Shown: positions 13,859-22,760, counted from the stretch's first letter. The stretch is 64,000 nt of DNA from Aeromicrobium wangtongii (GCF_024584515.1 NZ_CP102173.1:2790001-2854000); one strand, 5' to 3'. Notes: generated by a model not told the origin, from the sequence alone. Program-made: numbers and translations.

Positions 13859-16774
13859 CTACTTCTTCTCGGTGCCGAGGCTGTCCTGGGCACCTTCGAT
13901 GGCGTCGTTCATCACTTCGATCTGCCGCTGGTAACCGGCCAGATCGCCACCCTCCAGCGCCTTCTGGGCCGCGTTGTAGGCGTCCGACGCATCCTTCAAC
14001 CACTGCTGGGTGGTCTTCTCGGCGGGCTTGTCACCCTCGGCCGGGGGCTTGGCGCCCTCGTCCTCCGCAGGCGGCGCCGTGCCCTCCTCGATGCCCAGCG
14101 CCACACGCAGCGCCTCGTCCAGCGTCGTGCCGAAGCCGACCGACTCACCGAACGTCGCAGCCACGAACTGCAGCACCGGGAAGCTTCCCTCGGCGGCACT
14201 GCGCTGGATGTAGACCGGCTGGACGTACAGCAGCGATCCGCCCACCGGCAGCGTCAGCAGGTTGCCGCGCAGGATCCGCGCCTCCCTGGACTGCTCGAAC
14301 TGCAACAGCGCCTGGGTGACCCCTCGGTCGGTCTGGAAGCTGTTGGCGATCTGGCTCGGACCCGGTATCTGGGTCTCGCTCGGCAGCTGCAGGATCTGCA
14401 TCTTGCCGAAGTTCTCGGTGTCGGTCGCCTCGGAGTTGACCGACACGAACGCCGCCAGGTTCTGCCGGCTGTTGGGCAGGTAGACGCTGGTGACCGAGAA
14501 CTTGGGCTCGGTCTCGCCCGGGCGCGCCGTCGACAGGTAGTACGGCGGCTGCAGGGCCCGCGAGCTCGCAGGCGCCGTCGGGTCCTCGGGCACCTTCCAG
14601 CGCTCGCCGTCCTCGTAGAACGTCTGCGCGTCGGTCACGTGGTAGCGCTGCAGGACGTCACGCTGCACCTTGAACAGGTCGACCGGGTAGCGCAGGTGCT
14701 CCAGCAGGCTCTGGTCGATCGACGACTTGGACTCGACGATCCCGGGGAAGACCTTCTTCCACGTCTTCAGGACCGGGTCCTTGGTATCCCACTCGTACAG
14801 CTTGACCGTGCCGTCGTACGCGTCCACGACGGCCTTGACCGAGTTGCGCATGTAGTTGACCTGGTCGGTCGGCAGCGCGGCCTGCGCGTTGCCGTCGGTC
14901 AGGGTGTCGGCCGTGGCCTCGCGCAGCGAGCGGTGCTGGGAGTACGGGTAGGAGTTGCTCGTCGTGTAACCGTCGACGATCCACACCACGCGACCGTCGA
15001 CGACGGCCGGGTAGGTGTCGCCGTCGACCGTCAGCCACGGAGCGACCTTCTTGACCCGGTCACGCGGCTCACGGTCGTACAGGATCTTCGACTCGGAGTT
15101 GACGCGCCCCGACAGGACGATGTTGGGCTCGGCGAACTTGAACGCGTACAGCATCTTGTGGAACAGGTTCCCGATCGGGACGCCGCCCTTGCCGTCGTAC
15201 GTGTTCTGGGTGACGTTCTCGGCGTCGGTGTCGGCGGACGCGGCCGCGCCTCCGCGGGGGATGTCGACCTCGATCGGCTTGGCGCCCTTCGGGCGTCCGA
15301 CGATCGAGTAGGACGGGGACTGCTCGCCGAAGTAGATACGCGGCGGCGTCGTCGTCTTGATCTCACCGGCCGGCGGGATGTCCTTGGCCGTGAAGACCGG
15401 CTCACCATTGGGTCCGCGCTGGTTGCCGCGGGCCGCGATGATGCCGTAGCCGTGCGTGTACACGGTGTGGTCGTTGGCCCAGTTGCGCTGGTTGGACTGC
15501 AGGCCGCTGAGGTTGAGCTCGCGGGCCGCGATGATCGTGTCCTGCGGCTGGGTGTCACCCGGCAGCGTGTAGCGGTCGACGTCCAGCGTCGTCGGCACCG
15601 AGTAGTAGCCACGCACCTGCTGCAGCTGCTCGAAGGCGTCCGAGATCAGCGTCGGGTCGAGCAGACGGGTGCTCACCCGCGACTCGGCGGACGCGGCGAG
15701 CGCCTGCGGCGTCAGGTCGGTGGTCGCGCTGTACGACTCGACCTCGGTGTCGGCCACGTCATAGGCCTGTCTGGTCGCCTCGATGTTGCGCGCGATGTAC
15801 GGCGCCTCCTTGTCGGGCTCCGACGGCTTGACCTGGAAGCCCTGCATCACGGCGGGCCAGATGGCGCCCAGCAGGATCGAGGTGACCGCCAGGAGGCCCA
15901 GGCCGATCGCCGGCAGCGCCCACGAGCGGAAGAAGGCCGTGGCGAAGAACAGCAGCGCGCACGCGATGGCGACCCAGATCAGGATGTTCTTGGCCGGGAT
16001 GCGCGCGTTGATGTCGGTGAAGGTTCCACCGTCGACCAGTCCCCCGTCGGAGATCAGCATCCCGAAGCGGTCCAGGTAGTACGAGACCGCACGGGTCAGG
16101 ATGCCGATGCCCACCAGCACCGACAGGTGGATCTGCGCGGCGCGGGTCAGCTTGGGCCCACGGCCGGCGATGCGGATGCCGCCGAACACGTAGGTGACGA
16201 AGACGACCGCGAGCACCGTGACGATGATCATCGCGAACGAGAACGACGTCACGAAGCGCCACCACGGGTAGTCGAAGACGTAGAAGCTGACGTCCTTGCC
16301 GAACTGCGGGTCCTTCGTGCCGAACGACGTGCCGTTGCGCCACATCTTGAACGTGTCCCAATGGCTGGCGGCCACCGAGCCGGCGAATGCGGTCAGGACC
16401 ACGAACAGGCCGATGCCGATCGGCTTGAGGATCGGCGTCAACGCCAGGCGGTACCGGTAGGCCGGGTCGTCACGACGGGCCGGGACGGTGTCGGGCCGCG
16501 TGCGGTACGCGATGTAGAGGTTGGCCATCACGAACAGGCCGAAGAACAGGCCCATGATCACGAACAGCGCGATCCGGCTGAACAGGACGCTGCGGAACAC
16601 ATCGCTGTAGCCGACGGACTTGAACCAGAGGCGGTCCGTCCAGACGCTGGTGAAGATCGAGCCGAGGAACAAAAGCACGGCCAAGGTGATGAGGGTGGGG
16701 ATCAGCACCTTCTGACGGCGGCCGGCCGGCGGACGCGGCTGTCGTGGTCGGGGGGTTCCGAAGATGTCGCTCAC
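13859..16774 (-). CDS. UPF0182 family large membrane protein
   Basis: 971 aa, usual length for UPF0182 (Rv3193c-type). The N-terminal third has about seven membrane segments, for example VLIPTLITLAVLLFLGSIF, IALFVIMGLFFGLFVMANLY and a cluster at about residues 260-310. The rest is a large extracytoplasmic region with family landmarks such as SYSIVGRPKG, YTHGYGIIAA, FAEPNIVLSG and RYPVDLFKVQRDVL. The C-terminal 80 residues are acidic and proline-rich (GTAPPAEDEG, GDKPAEK), ending in a helix. Function unknown. It follows the PPA1309-family gene by 30 bp and is probably transcribed from the S16 protease gene onward. Confidence 0.93.
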   Translation of the reverse strand: MSDIFGTPRPRQPRPPAGRRQKVLIPTLITLAVLLFLGSIFTSVWTDRLWFKSVGYSDVFRSVLFSRIALFVIMGLFFGLFVMANLYIAYRTRPDTVPARRDDPAYRYRLALTPILKPIGIGLFVVLTAFAGSVAASHWDTFKMWRNGTSFGTKDPQFGKDVSFYVFDYPWWRFVTSFSFAMIIVTVLAVVFVTYVFGGIRIAGRGPKLTRAAQIHLSVLVGIGILTRAVSYYLDRFGMLISDGGLVDGGTFTDINARIPAKNILIWVAIACALLFFATAFFRSWALPAIGLGLLAVTSILLGAIWPAVMQGFQVKPSEPDKEAPYIARNIEATRQAYDVADTEVESYSATTDLTPQALAASAESRVSTRLLDPTLISDAFEQLQQVRGYYSVPTTLDVDRYTLPGDTQPQDTIIAARELNLSGLQSNQRNWANDHTVYTHGYGIIAARGNQRGPNGEPVFTAKDIPPAGEIKTTTPPRIYFGEQSPSYSIVGRPKGAKPIEVDIPRGGAAASADTDAENVTQNTYDGKGGVPIGNLFHKMLYAFKFAEPNIVLSGRVNSESKILYDREPRDRVKKVAPWLTVDGDTYPAVVDGRVVWIVDGYTTSNSYPYSQHRSLREATADTLTDGNAQAALPTDQVNYMRNSVKAVVDAYDGTVKLYEWDTKDPVLKTWKKVFPGIVESKSSIDQSLLEHLRYPVDLFKVQRDVLQRYHVTDAQTFYEDGERWKVPEDPTAPASSRALQPPYYLSTARPGETEPKFSVTSVYLPNSRQNLAAFVSVNSEATDTENFGKMQILQLPSETQIPGPSQIANSFQTDRGVTQALLQFEQSREARILRGNLLTLPVGGSLLYVQPVYIQRSAAEGSFPVLQFVAATFGESVGFGTTLDEALRVALGIEEGTAPPAEDEGAKPPAEGDKPAEKTTQQWLKDASDAYNAAQKALEGGDLAGYQRQIEVMNDAIEGAQDSLGTEKK

Positions 16775-16804
16775 AGGGCTCCTGGGTAGGGGTGGTTCAT
16801 GACT

Positions 16805-17305
16805 CTATGTCAGGGTGTCGCGCAGGTGCTCGATCAGACCGGGGACCAGATCAGGGCCCTCCAGCAGCTCGGCGTCGGCGGGCTCCTTGGCGCGGACGGC
16901 GCTGTGCGCCTGCTTGCCGCGGGTGACCGCTGCGACCAGCCGCACCTCGCGGCGATCCGGGTGCGCCGCAGCGGCCGCCAGCAGGGCGTCCGGGTCCTGC
17001 GGCAGCGACTCCTCGGCCTCGGGCGGCAGCATGATCCGCTCGATTACCGCGGCGCAGCCGATCACCGAGTCGGGCCACTCGATCTCGGTGAGCAGGTCCT
17101 CGAGCTCACGGTCGTGGTCGAGCTCCTGCTCGATCGGCGTGATGCTCGCCGGATCGGAGGACAGCTGGTCGGCCAGCGCGGGCTCGCGGGCGATCAGGTC
17201 GGCCGTGGGCACCAGCGCGAACAGCCGAGGAGGCTGGTCCCAGCCCTCGGCCGCCACGTGCCGCTCGATCTCGAGGGCTGCCTGGCGCAGGGGTGAGTCG
17301 GGCAT
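16805..17305 (-). CDS. PPA1309 family protein, function unknown
   Basis: 166 aa, mostly helical, no signal peptide. It begins PDSPLRQAALEIERHVAAEG and contains WDQPPRLFALVPTADLIA, LEDLLTEIEWPDSVIGCAAV and IERIMLPPEAEESLP, patterns known from a small soluble actinobacterial family named after a Cutibacterium acnes gene. Its start overlaps the stop of the PDZ protease gene by TGATG; an alternative ATG at 17314 has AAGG at a plausible distance. Location between the protease and UPF0182 is conserved in relatives, which hints at a shared envelope role, but no activity can be assigned. Confidence 0.85.
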   Translation of the reverse strand: MPDSPLRQAALEIERHVAAEGWDQPPRLFALVPTADLIAREPALADQLSSDPASITPIEQELDHDRELEDLLTEIEWPDSVIGCAAVIERIMLPPEAEESLPQDPDALLAAAAAHPDRREVRLVAAVTRGKQAHSAVRAKEPADAELLEGPDLVPGLIEHLRDTLT

Positions 17306-18375
17306 CAGCTGCATGCGGGAACCTTTGCGTCGGGATTCTTCGCGAGCGCCTCGAGGGAGGAGATCGCGTCGTCGAGTTTAGTGATCTTGACCAAGGTCAA
17401 GCCGTCGTCGTCGCCGTCGGTCGCCTCGGCACAGTTGGCGGCCGGTACCAGGAAGATCGACGCCCCCGCATTCGCGGCTCCGCGCATCTTCTGGCGGACG
17501 CCGCCGATCGCGCCGACCACACCGTCCGCGGTGATCTCACCGGTGCCGGCGATCTTCTTGCCGCCGGTGAGCTGGCCGGGAGTGAGCTGGTCGTAGATCG
17601 CGAGGGCGAACATCGATCCTGCGCTGGGGCCGCCGACATTGCCGCCGACATTGTTCGTGATCTCGATCGGGTACGTGTACTTGGTGCCCAGCGCGATGCC
17701 GATCCGCGGCACCGCCGGGTCCGCCTCGTCCGGCCTGGTCACGATGTCGAAGCTCTGGTCCTTGCCGTCGCGCTCGATTCCGATGTCGACCGGGTCGCCG
17801 GGCTTGACCTTCGCGATGGCCGTCACCGCGTCACGGGCGGAGGCGACCTTCGTGCCGTTGACGGAGGTGATGATGTCGCCCGCCTTCAGGACCGCCGCCG
17901 CCGGACCGTCCTTGACGACCGAGTCGACCTGCGGCCGCGCGGTCACGGTGTACCCGGCTGCGCGCAACGCGGCCACGGTCGAGGCGTCCTTGGAGCTGTC
18001 GAGCTGCGCGGCTGCCTCGGCATTGGACTGCTTCGCGCTCTCGTCGTCGGGATAGCGCAGCGACCTCGGGACCACGGCCACGTCGCGTTCGAAGTACGCC
18101 CGCACCGCGTCCGCGAGCGACAACTTCGCATCCGGCGGCGACACCGAGACCGTCGTGAAGTCCAGCGCGCCGGTGGTGGGATAGGTCTTGACGCCCGCAC
18201 CGAAGCTGAACACCGGCTTGCCGTCGAACGTGCCGAGCGTGTTGAAGGCCGGGCCGGGTCGCATCGTCACGTACGGCACCGGAATGAGGTACGCGACGCA
18301 GGTCAGGACCACCAGGGAGATCGTCGCCACGACCATCGTCGAGTAGCGACGGCTGAGTCGTGCGGGGTCTGACAC
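17305..18375 (-). CDS. Membrane-anchored PDZ / Lon-type (S16) serine protease, YlbL-like
   Basis: 356 aa. It has one N-terminal membrane anchor (MVVATISLVVLTCVAYLIPV), then VPYVTMRPGPAFNTLG, a PDZ domain around residues 140-220 (GPAAAVLKAGDIITSVNGT), and a C-terminal S16 domain. The catalytic Ser is in GGPSAGS and the Lys in GGVRQKMRGA, as in Lon. The active site faces outside the cell. The GTG at 18375 was chosen with TAGGA upstream; a TTG nine codons earlier is weaker. It heads the gene set with the PPA1309 and UPF0182 genes. Confidence 0.92.
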   Translation of the reverse strand: MSDPARLSRRYSTMVVATISLVVLTCVAYLIPVPYVTMRPGPAFNTLGTFDGKPVFSFGAGVKTYPTTGALDFTTVSVSPPDAKLSLADAVRAYFERDVAVVPRSLRYPDDESAKQSNAEAAAQLDSSKDASTVAALRAAGYTVTARPQVDSVVKDGPAAAVLKAGDIITSVNGTKVASARDAVTAIAKVKPGDPVDIGIERDGKDQSFDIVTRPDEADPAVPRIGIALGTKYTYPIEITNNVGGNVGGPSAGSMFALAIYDQLTPGQLTGGKKIAGTGEITADGVVGAIGGVRQKMRGAANAGASIFLVPAANCAEATDGDDDGLTLVKITKLDDAISSLEALAKNPDAKVPACS

Positions 18376-18403
18376 AGGGTGAATCCTAGTGACTCCGGGC
18401 AAC

Positions 18404-18829
18404 CTAGTGGGGATGCACCCACTCGGCGTCGCCGGAGACGAAGGTCTGGTGCTTCCAGACCGGCACCTCGGTCTTCAGCTCGTCGATGAGCCGACGGCAC
18501 GCCTCGAAGGCGTCGGCACGGTGCGCGGCGGACGCGGCGACGACCACGGCGAGGTCGCCGATGGCCAGGTCACCCACCCGGTGAACCCCTGCCAGGGCGA
18601 CGACATCGCACTCGGCGGCGATCCGCTCGGCGACCTCACGCAGCCGTGCCGCAGCGGTCGGGTGCGAGGAGTAGCCCAGCGCCGCGACGGCCTGGCCGGT
18701 GTCGTGATCGCGCACGGTCCCGACGAAGACGCAGATCCCGCCGGCGGTCGGGTCGGTGACCGCACCGTAGACCTCGTCGAGGCTCAGCGGGGTGTCACGG
18801 ACGTCGATGAGGCGGACGGCAGGGTTCAC
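18404..18829 (-). CDS. moaE: Molybdopterin synthase catalytic subunit MoaE
   Basis: 141 aa, the usual MoaE size. Seen: GGICVFVGTVRDHDTG near residue 32, VHRVGDLAIGDLAVVVAASA, HRADAFEACRRLIDELK and the conserved PVWKHQ with the catalytic lysines. MoaE with MoaD converts cyclic pyranopterin monophosphate to molybdopterin. No moaD is visible in the window, so its partner is encoded elsewhere. The GTG at 18829 gives the family length; the frame runs much further upstream without any MoaE-like content. moeZ at 34290 is the other cofactor gene here, and two molybdo-enzymes lie downstream. Confidence 0.92.
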   Translation of the reverse strand: MNPAVRLIDVRDTPLSLDEVYGAVTDPTAGGICVFVGTVRDHDTGQAVAALGYSSHPTAAARLREVAERIAAECDVVALAGVHRVGDLAIGDLAVVVAASAAHRADAFEACRRLIDELKTEVPVWKHQTFVSGDAEWVHPH

Positions 18830-18893
18830 CGATTCATCGTAGGGCGAACACGATCGGTGAGGGGTTGTCGATCGCAGTCGGTAGTGTTGGCAC

Positions 18894-20171
18894 ATGGCCG
18901 ATGACGACAAGGAAGAGCCCCAGAACCCGTTCGCGGGCACCCCGATGGAGCAGATCTTCGGAGCGTTCTCGAGCGGCCAGATCGACATGAACCAGATCCT
19001 GGGCCAGATGCAGAAGATGTTCGCGCCGCACGAGGGCAGCGTCAACTTCGATCTGGCCAAGGACGTCGCCCGGCACACCCTCGCCGCCGCGGGCCCCGAT
19101 CCGTCCCCCACGGCGAACCAGCAGAGCGCCGTCGACGACGCCGCACGCCTGGCCGAGATGTGGCTGGACACCGCGACGTCCTTCCCCGCCGGTGCCACCA
19201 GCGCCGTCGCGTGGAGCAAGGCCGAGTGGATCGAGGCGACCGCCGGCACCTGGCAGCAGCTGGTCGAGCCCATCGCCGCGCACGTCGTCACGGCCATGAG
19301 CCAGGCCCTTCCCGAGGAGGCCAAGGCCATGGCGGGCCCGCTGCTGGGCATGCTGTCGCAGGCCGGCGGCGCGATGTTCGGCCAGCAGGTCGGTCAGGCG
19401 CTGGGCGGTCTGGCCGGTGAGGTGCTGTCGTCGACCGACATCGGCCTGCCGCTGGGCCCGCCGCGCGTGGCAGCGGTGCTGCCCTCGGGGATCGCCGCCT
19501 TCGGCGACGGGCTGGAGCACCCGGCATCGGACGTCCTGCTCTACGTGATGCTGCGCGAGTGCGCGCACCATCGCCTGTTCCAGCACTCCCCCTGGCTGCG
19601 GTCGGCCCTGGTCGGCGCGATCGAGGAGTACGGCCGCGGCACTCGCATCGACGTCGCGTCGATCGAGTCGCAGATGCGCGGCCTCGACCCGTCGCGCCCC
19701 GAGGACATCCAAGAGGCCCTGGCCGGTGGCCTGTTCGAGCCCGAGCGCACGCCGGAGCAGCAGCGCGCCCTCGACCGGCTGGAGACCCTGCTGGCCTTCA
19801 TCGAGGGTTGGGTCGACGAGGTCGTCGCCCAGGCCACGAACGGGCGGATGCCGGCGGCGGCCCCGCTGGCCGAGGCGATGCGCCGCCGCCGGGCCACCGG
19901 CGGGCCGGCCGAGCAGACCTTCGCCGCCCTCGTCGGGCTCGAGCTGCGTCCCCGCAAGCTGCGTGAGGCGACGACCCTGTGGGCCGCGCTGCGCGACCGC
20001 CAGGGTGCCGAGGCACGCGACGCGGTCTGGCGCCATCCCGACCTGATGCCCGTCGCCGCGGACCTGGACGATCCGCTCGGCTTCGCGCAGGGCGAGGGTC
20101 GCACCCAGAGCGATGACGACTTCGATGCCGCCATCGGCGAGCTGCTCGACGGCCAGGACCCACAGGAGTGA
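18894..20171 (+). CDS. DUF2342 (zincin-like) family protein, Rv3195-type
   Basis: 425 aa. It starts with an acidic PNPFAGTPMEQIFG-like segment, continues with a helical core containing a glycine-rich stretch (QQVGQALGGLAGEVL), LPLGPPRVAAVLPSGIAAF and MLRECAHHRLFQHSPWLRSA. The family is classed as zincin-like, but I see no HExxH; the conserved E-x2-H in RECAHH is the nearest equivalent. No signal peptide. Function unsettled; annotated variously as metalloprotease or hydrolase. It is divergent from moaE and overlaps the NUDIX gene by four bases (GTGA). Confidence 0.88.
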   Translation: MADDDKEEPQNPFAGTPMEQIFGAFSSGQIDMNQILGQMQKMFAPHEGSVNFDLAKDVARHTLAAAGPDPSPTANQQSAVDDAARLAEMWLDTATSFPAGATSAVAWSKAEWIEATAGTWQQLVEPIAAHVVTAMSQALPEEAKAMAGPLLGMLSQAGGAMFGQQVGQALGGLAGEVLSSTDIGLPLGPPRVAAVLPSGIAAFGDGLEHPASDVLLYVMLRECAHHRLFQHSPWLRSALVGAIEEYGRGTRIDVASIESQMRGLDPSRPEDIQEALAGGLFEPERTPEQQRALDRLETLLAFIEGWVDEVVAQATNGRMPAAAPLAEAMRRRRATGGPAEQTFAALVGLELRPRKLREATTLWAALRDRQGAEARDAVWRHPDLMPVAADLDDPLGFAQGEGRTQSDDDFDAAIGELLDGQDPQE

Positions 20172-20749
20172 CGCTGCGCGACGATGCGCACGACGTCCTG
20201 TCCCGGTGGGAGGCTCCCGACCCGCAGCAGCAGCGACTCCGCGGGCTCTACCTGGACCACCTGGTCGCCCGTCCCGATGCGATGAGCCGCGCGTGTCATC
20301 CCGATCACCTCACCGCCAGCGTGCTGATCGTCTCGGCGGACCACACCCGGGTGCTGCTGACGCTGCACCACATCATCAAGCGGTGGCTGCAGACCGGCGG
20401 CCACTGCGAAGCCGGTGATGCCACGCTCGTCGACGCCGCGCTGCGCGAGGGACGCGAGGAGAGCGGGATCCACGACCTGGTCGTCGATCCCGTCCCCGTG
20501 CTCCTGTCCCGTCACGAGGTGCCCTCCTGCGGGCCGATCCGGCCCTCGCACCACCTCGACGTCCAGTACGTCGCCGTCGCTGCGGCGGACGCGCAGGAGG
20601 TCATCAGCGACGAGTCGGACGATCTGGCCTGGTTCGGTGTCGACGACCTGCCGGTCGACACCGATCAGTCGGTCCGTGACCTCATCGCTGCTGCCACGAC
20701 ACGCCTTCGAGGAACCCCTTCGCCCGCTCAGCCTGCGGGTAGTCGTTGA
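20168..20749 (+). CDS. NUDIX hydrolase
   Basis: 193 aa. The Nudix box is recognisable in TGGHCEAGDATLVDAALREG followed by REESGI; the first conserved Glu of the usual GE is Asp here. Substrate is unknown; the HHLDVQYVAVA segment is shared with an actinobacterial NUDIX group linked to nucleotide clean-up. Its GTG start overlaps the upstream stop. The last 68 bp overlap the 3' end of the convergent metallopeptidase gene. Confidence 0.88.
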   Translation: MTLRDDAHDVLSRWEAPDPQQQRLRGLYLDHLVARPDAMSRACHPDHLTASVLIVSADHTRVLLTLHHIIKRWLQTGGHCEAGDATLVDAALREGREESGIHDLVVDPVPVLLSRHEVPSCGPIRPSHHLDVQYVAVAAADAQEVISDESDDLAWFGVDDLPVDTDQSVRDLIAAATTRLRGTPSPAQPAGSR

Positions 20750-21173
20750 CCAGGGCCCAGAACCTGTCGCTGTGATTGGCCTCGATGAGGTGCGCCAGCT
20801 CGTGGACGAGCACGTAGTCCACGACGAATGGCGGCATCCCCTGGAGCCGGTGGGACAAGCGGATGCTGCGGTCGGCGCTGGAGCACGAGCCCCAGCGCTT
20901 GTCCATGTTGGTGACCCAGCGCACCGATGACGGCACGGCCCGGCCGGCGAACCACTCCCGCGACAGGGCGGTGGCCCTGGTGAGCAGCTCGTCGTCGCTG
21001 GGACGGACCCGTTGCTCGCGCTTGTCCAGGCGTGCCAGCAGGCTGCGGACGTGCTCCTGCTCCACTGCCCGCGGGAGGTTCGCGGGCATCAGGACGATCG
21101 TCTTGTCGCCCTCGCGGTAGGCCCGCACGGTGCGCTTGCGCCGTGCGCTGCGACGGATCTCCACATCTCCCAC
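20682..21173 (-). CDS. YgjP-like / M48-type metallopeptidase domain protein
   Basis: 163 aa. The N-terminus is basic (VEIRRSARRKRTVRAYREGD). The zinc site is HELAHLIEANHSDRFWALV, matching HExxH with downstream His as in YgjP/DUF45 proteins; WGSCSSADRSIRLSHRL is also characteristic. Role unknown, probably cytoplasmic. A strong start context is not seen; ATG 21173 is the only sensible start. It converges with, and overlaps, the NUDIX gene. Confidence 0.88.
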   Translation of the reverse strand: MGDVEIRRSARRKRTVRAYREGDKTIVLMPANLPRAVEQEHVRSLLARLDKREQRVRPSDDELLTRATALSREWFAGRAVPSSVRWVTNMDKRWGSCSSADRSIRLSHRLQGMPPFVVDYVLVHELAHLIEANHSDRFWALVNDYPQAERAKGFLEGVSWQQR

Positions 21174-21479
21174 CTGGGCAATCTATCCGGCGACGTCCAC
21201 CATCGGTCATCCACAGGCCGGAATCGACGAAGGTGCTGGTCACCCGGGCGGAAGACGGCCGCTCGGCGCGGTCGCGCACAGCTTGTGCACCGCTTCGTCC
21301 ACAGGGTTTCGCGGCGATCCCCACAGGTTGTCCCCAGTTGCGTCCACAGGCGTGGAAAAGCAGGGACCGGAATCGGTTGACGTGGCGGTTCCGTGGCCAT
21401 AGCGTCAGCCCACACCAGGCTCCGGGTGGCGCGCGCAAGGGGAAGGCATGCGCCGCCCGGGGCCGTCTTTTCGTGCCCG
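21174..21479. other. Long intergenic stretch with repeated DnaA-box-like 9-mers
   Basis: No gene is apparent between the metallopeptidase start and the DUF5679 terminator. The stretch holds TCATCCACA (21207), TCGTCCACA (21295), ATCCCCACA (21317), TTGTCCCCA (21328) and GCGTCCACA (21340), each one to a few bases away from the high-GC DnaA box TTGTCCACA and all on the same strand. The last four are within 54 bp. Confidence 0.4.
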
Positions 21480-21520
21480 GACACAAAACTGCGGAAGGCC
21501 CGGACGTGCCGGGCCTTCCG
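21480..21520 (-). terminator. Terminator of the DUF5679 gene
   Basis: A 12-bp perfect stem (CGGAAGGCCCGG, loop ACGTG at 21504-21508) is followed on the minus strand by CAGTTTTGTG. It lies 46 bp behind the stop codon of the small gene. Confidence 0.8.
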
Positions 21521-21565
21521 CGAGATGTGGGGAAGTCACGGGACATGGGGTCCCGTGGCGTGGAT

Positions 21566-21724
21566 TCAGGCCTTGCCGAGAATCCGGTTCAGCTTCGTGC
21601 CACAGACCGGGCAGACTCCCTTGGCCATGCGAGTGCCCTTGTCACTGACGTGGACCTCTCCTGACGTCTCGCGCTTCTCCTTGCACTTGACGCAGTAGAA
21701 CTCGCCACTCCATGTTTCCGACAT
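21566..21724 (-). CDS. Small DUF5679-type zinc-ribbon protein
   Basis: 52 aa. Two CxxC knuckles are visible, CVKC at residues 11-14 and CPVC at about 38-41, giving a four-cysteine zinc ribbon. Between them lies a basic hairpin (KEKRETSGEV) and it ends NRILGKA. The ribosome binding site AAGGAGG sits 5 bases before the ATG and is among the strongest in the window, so the protein is probably abundant. A terminator follows, so it is a single-gene unit. Members of this tiny family are widespread in Actinobacteria and lie next to the same genes in other species; function unknown. Confidence 0.9.
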   Translation of the reverse strand: MSETWSGEFYCVKCKEKRETSGEVHVSDKGTRMAKGVCPVCGTKLNRILGKA

Positions 21725-21908
21725 TGCGGCCTCCTTGCCGATGTGGTGCTGATCACTGTCAGCGTACGCGGGAAGGGGTCATTTCACGCTCCGTGCGGAC
21801 CAAAACGCCCCGGCGAGTCGCACAGGGCTCTCGCGGGGGCGCCGCCGGCCCGGCCCCACTGTGGACGGACGGTTGGTCGCACGGCGTCATCGGAGCGACG
21901 CTGACGGC

Positions 21909-22733
21909 ATGTCCTACCGTCCCGCGCTGCGCCCCGGAGCTCCCCTGTTGCGCCGCGATGCGACCCACCTGCAGATCGGCACCTCCCCCGGGATCGTCGT
22001 GGCCGACCGCCCCGGCCTCCTGCCCCTGCTGCGCCTGCTGGACGGGGTCCGCGACATCGACCGGCTGGAGGCCATCGTGCGGGTCACGGTGCCGGAGCTC
22101 GAGGGCACCGCCGCCGCGGCGCTGGCCGAGCTGCGCGCCGCCGGGGCCGTCGTCGATGCAGGAGGAGGCGCCGGCCGTCACCGGGCACGGGCCAGACGGC
22201 GGGTCGGCTTCGAGATCGCACCAGGCACGGACGACGTCGCGGCCGCCGCCCGCTCGATCCTCGCGGCTGCCGGTGTCGCCCAGCTCGCCTCGCCGGAGCC
22301 GGAGCTGCTGGTCATCGCGTCGTTCGGCGAGCCGGCCCGCAGCGTCTATGAACGACCCGCGCTGCTGGGCATCGACCATCTGCCGGTGGTCGTCGACGAG
22401 GACCGCGTCCGCCTCGGCCCGCTCGTGCGGCCGGGGCGGACCCCCTGCGTCGGCTGCCACGACCGCTACCGCACCGACTGGGACCCGGCGTGGCCGGTGC
22501 TGCTGCACCAGCTGGGGCGGCGACCGCCCCTGCCCCGGGTCACGGCGCTGGACCCGTTGACGTCCCACGCCGCCGCCATCGAGATCGCGGCGGAGGTCCT
22601 GGCCCATCTGGACGGTCAGGTGCCACGCACGACCGGCCACTGCCTGTACATCGGGCCGCGCCACGACGAGCGGACGTCCCGATTGGTGGCATTCCACCCC
22701 CGGTGCGCCTGCGATCTGTTGTCCGCGGCGTGA
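21909..22733 (+). CDS. Orphan TOMM-type cyclodehydratase/leader-binding-like protein (Rv3196-type)
   Basis: 274 aa from ATG 21909; the upstream extension looks non-coding. The N-terminal part (about 1-85) resembles the winged-helix leader-binding region of azole-peptide (TOMM) cyclodehydratase partners: LPLLRLLDGVRDIDRLEAIV, then ALAELRAAGAVVD. The middle is a degraded ThiF/E1-like domain (LVIASFGEPA). Cysteines CVGC and a C-terminal CAC suggest a structural zinc. No YcaO, dehydrogenase or precursor peptide gene is nearby, so it is not part of a complete TOMM cluster. 28 bp upstream of the ABC1 kinase. Confidence 0.72.
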   Translation: MSYRPALRPGAPLLRRDATHLQIGTSPGIVVADRPGLLPLLRLLDGVRDIDRLEAIVRVTVPELEGTAAAALAELRAAGAVVDAGGGAGRHRARARRRVGFEIAPGTDDVAAAARSILAAAGVAQLASPEPELLVIASFGEPARSVYERPALLGIDHLPVVVDEDRVRLGPLVRPGRTPCVGCHDRYRTDWDPAWPVLLHQLGRRPPLPRVTALDPLTSHAAAIEIAAEVLAHLDGQVPRTTGHCLYIGPRHDERTSRLVAFHPRCACDLLSAA

Positions 22734-22760
22734 TGCCGGCGTCCGGACTATCCTGACCAC

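Noticed and set aside
13829-16789. A 986-codon plus-strand frame across the UPF0182 gene
   Set aside because: It is Arg/Gly/Val/Asp-rich without any domain, exactly antisense to a well-conserved membrane protein.
20500-20560. CGPIR in the NUDIX protein as a possible CxPxR target of the formylglycine-generating enzyme
   Set aside because: It is a single chance match in a cytoplasmic NUDIX protein, not in a sulfatase context, and the surrounding residues are explained by the NUDIX family.
21207-21348. Chromosome replication origin
   Set aside because: The DnaA-box-like sites are imperfect, there is no AT-rich unwinding region, and dnaA, dnaN, gyrB and rpmH are absent.
21909-22733. A complete TOMM/azole-peptide biosynthetic cluster
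   Set aside because: No YcaO, dehydrogenase, transporter or precursor peptide could be found on either strand nearby.
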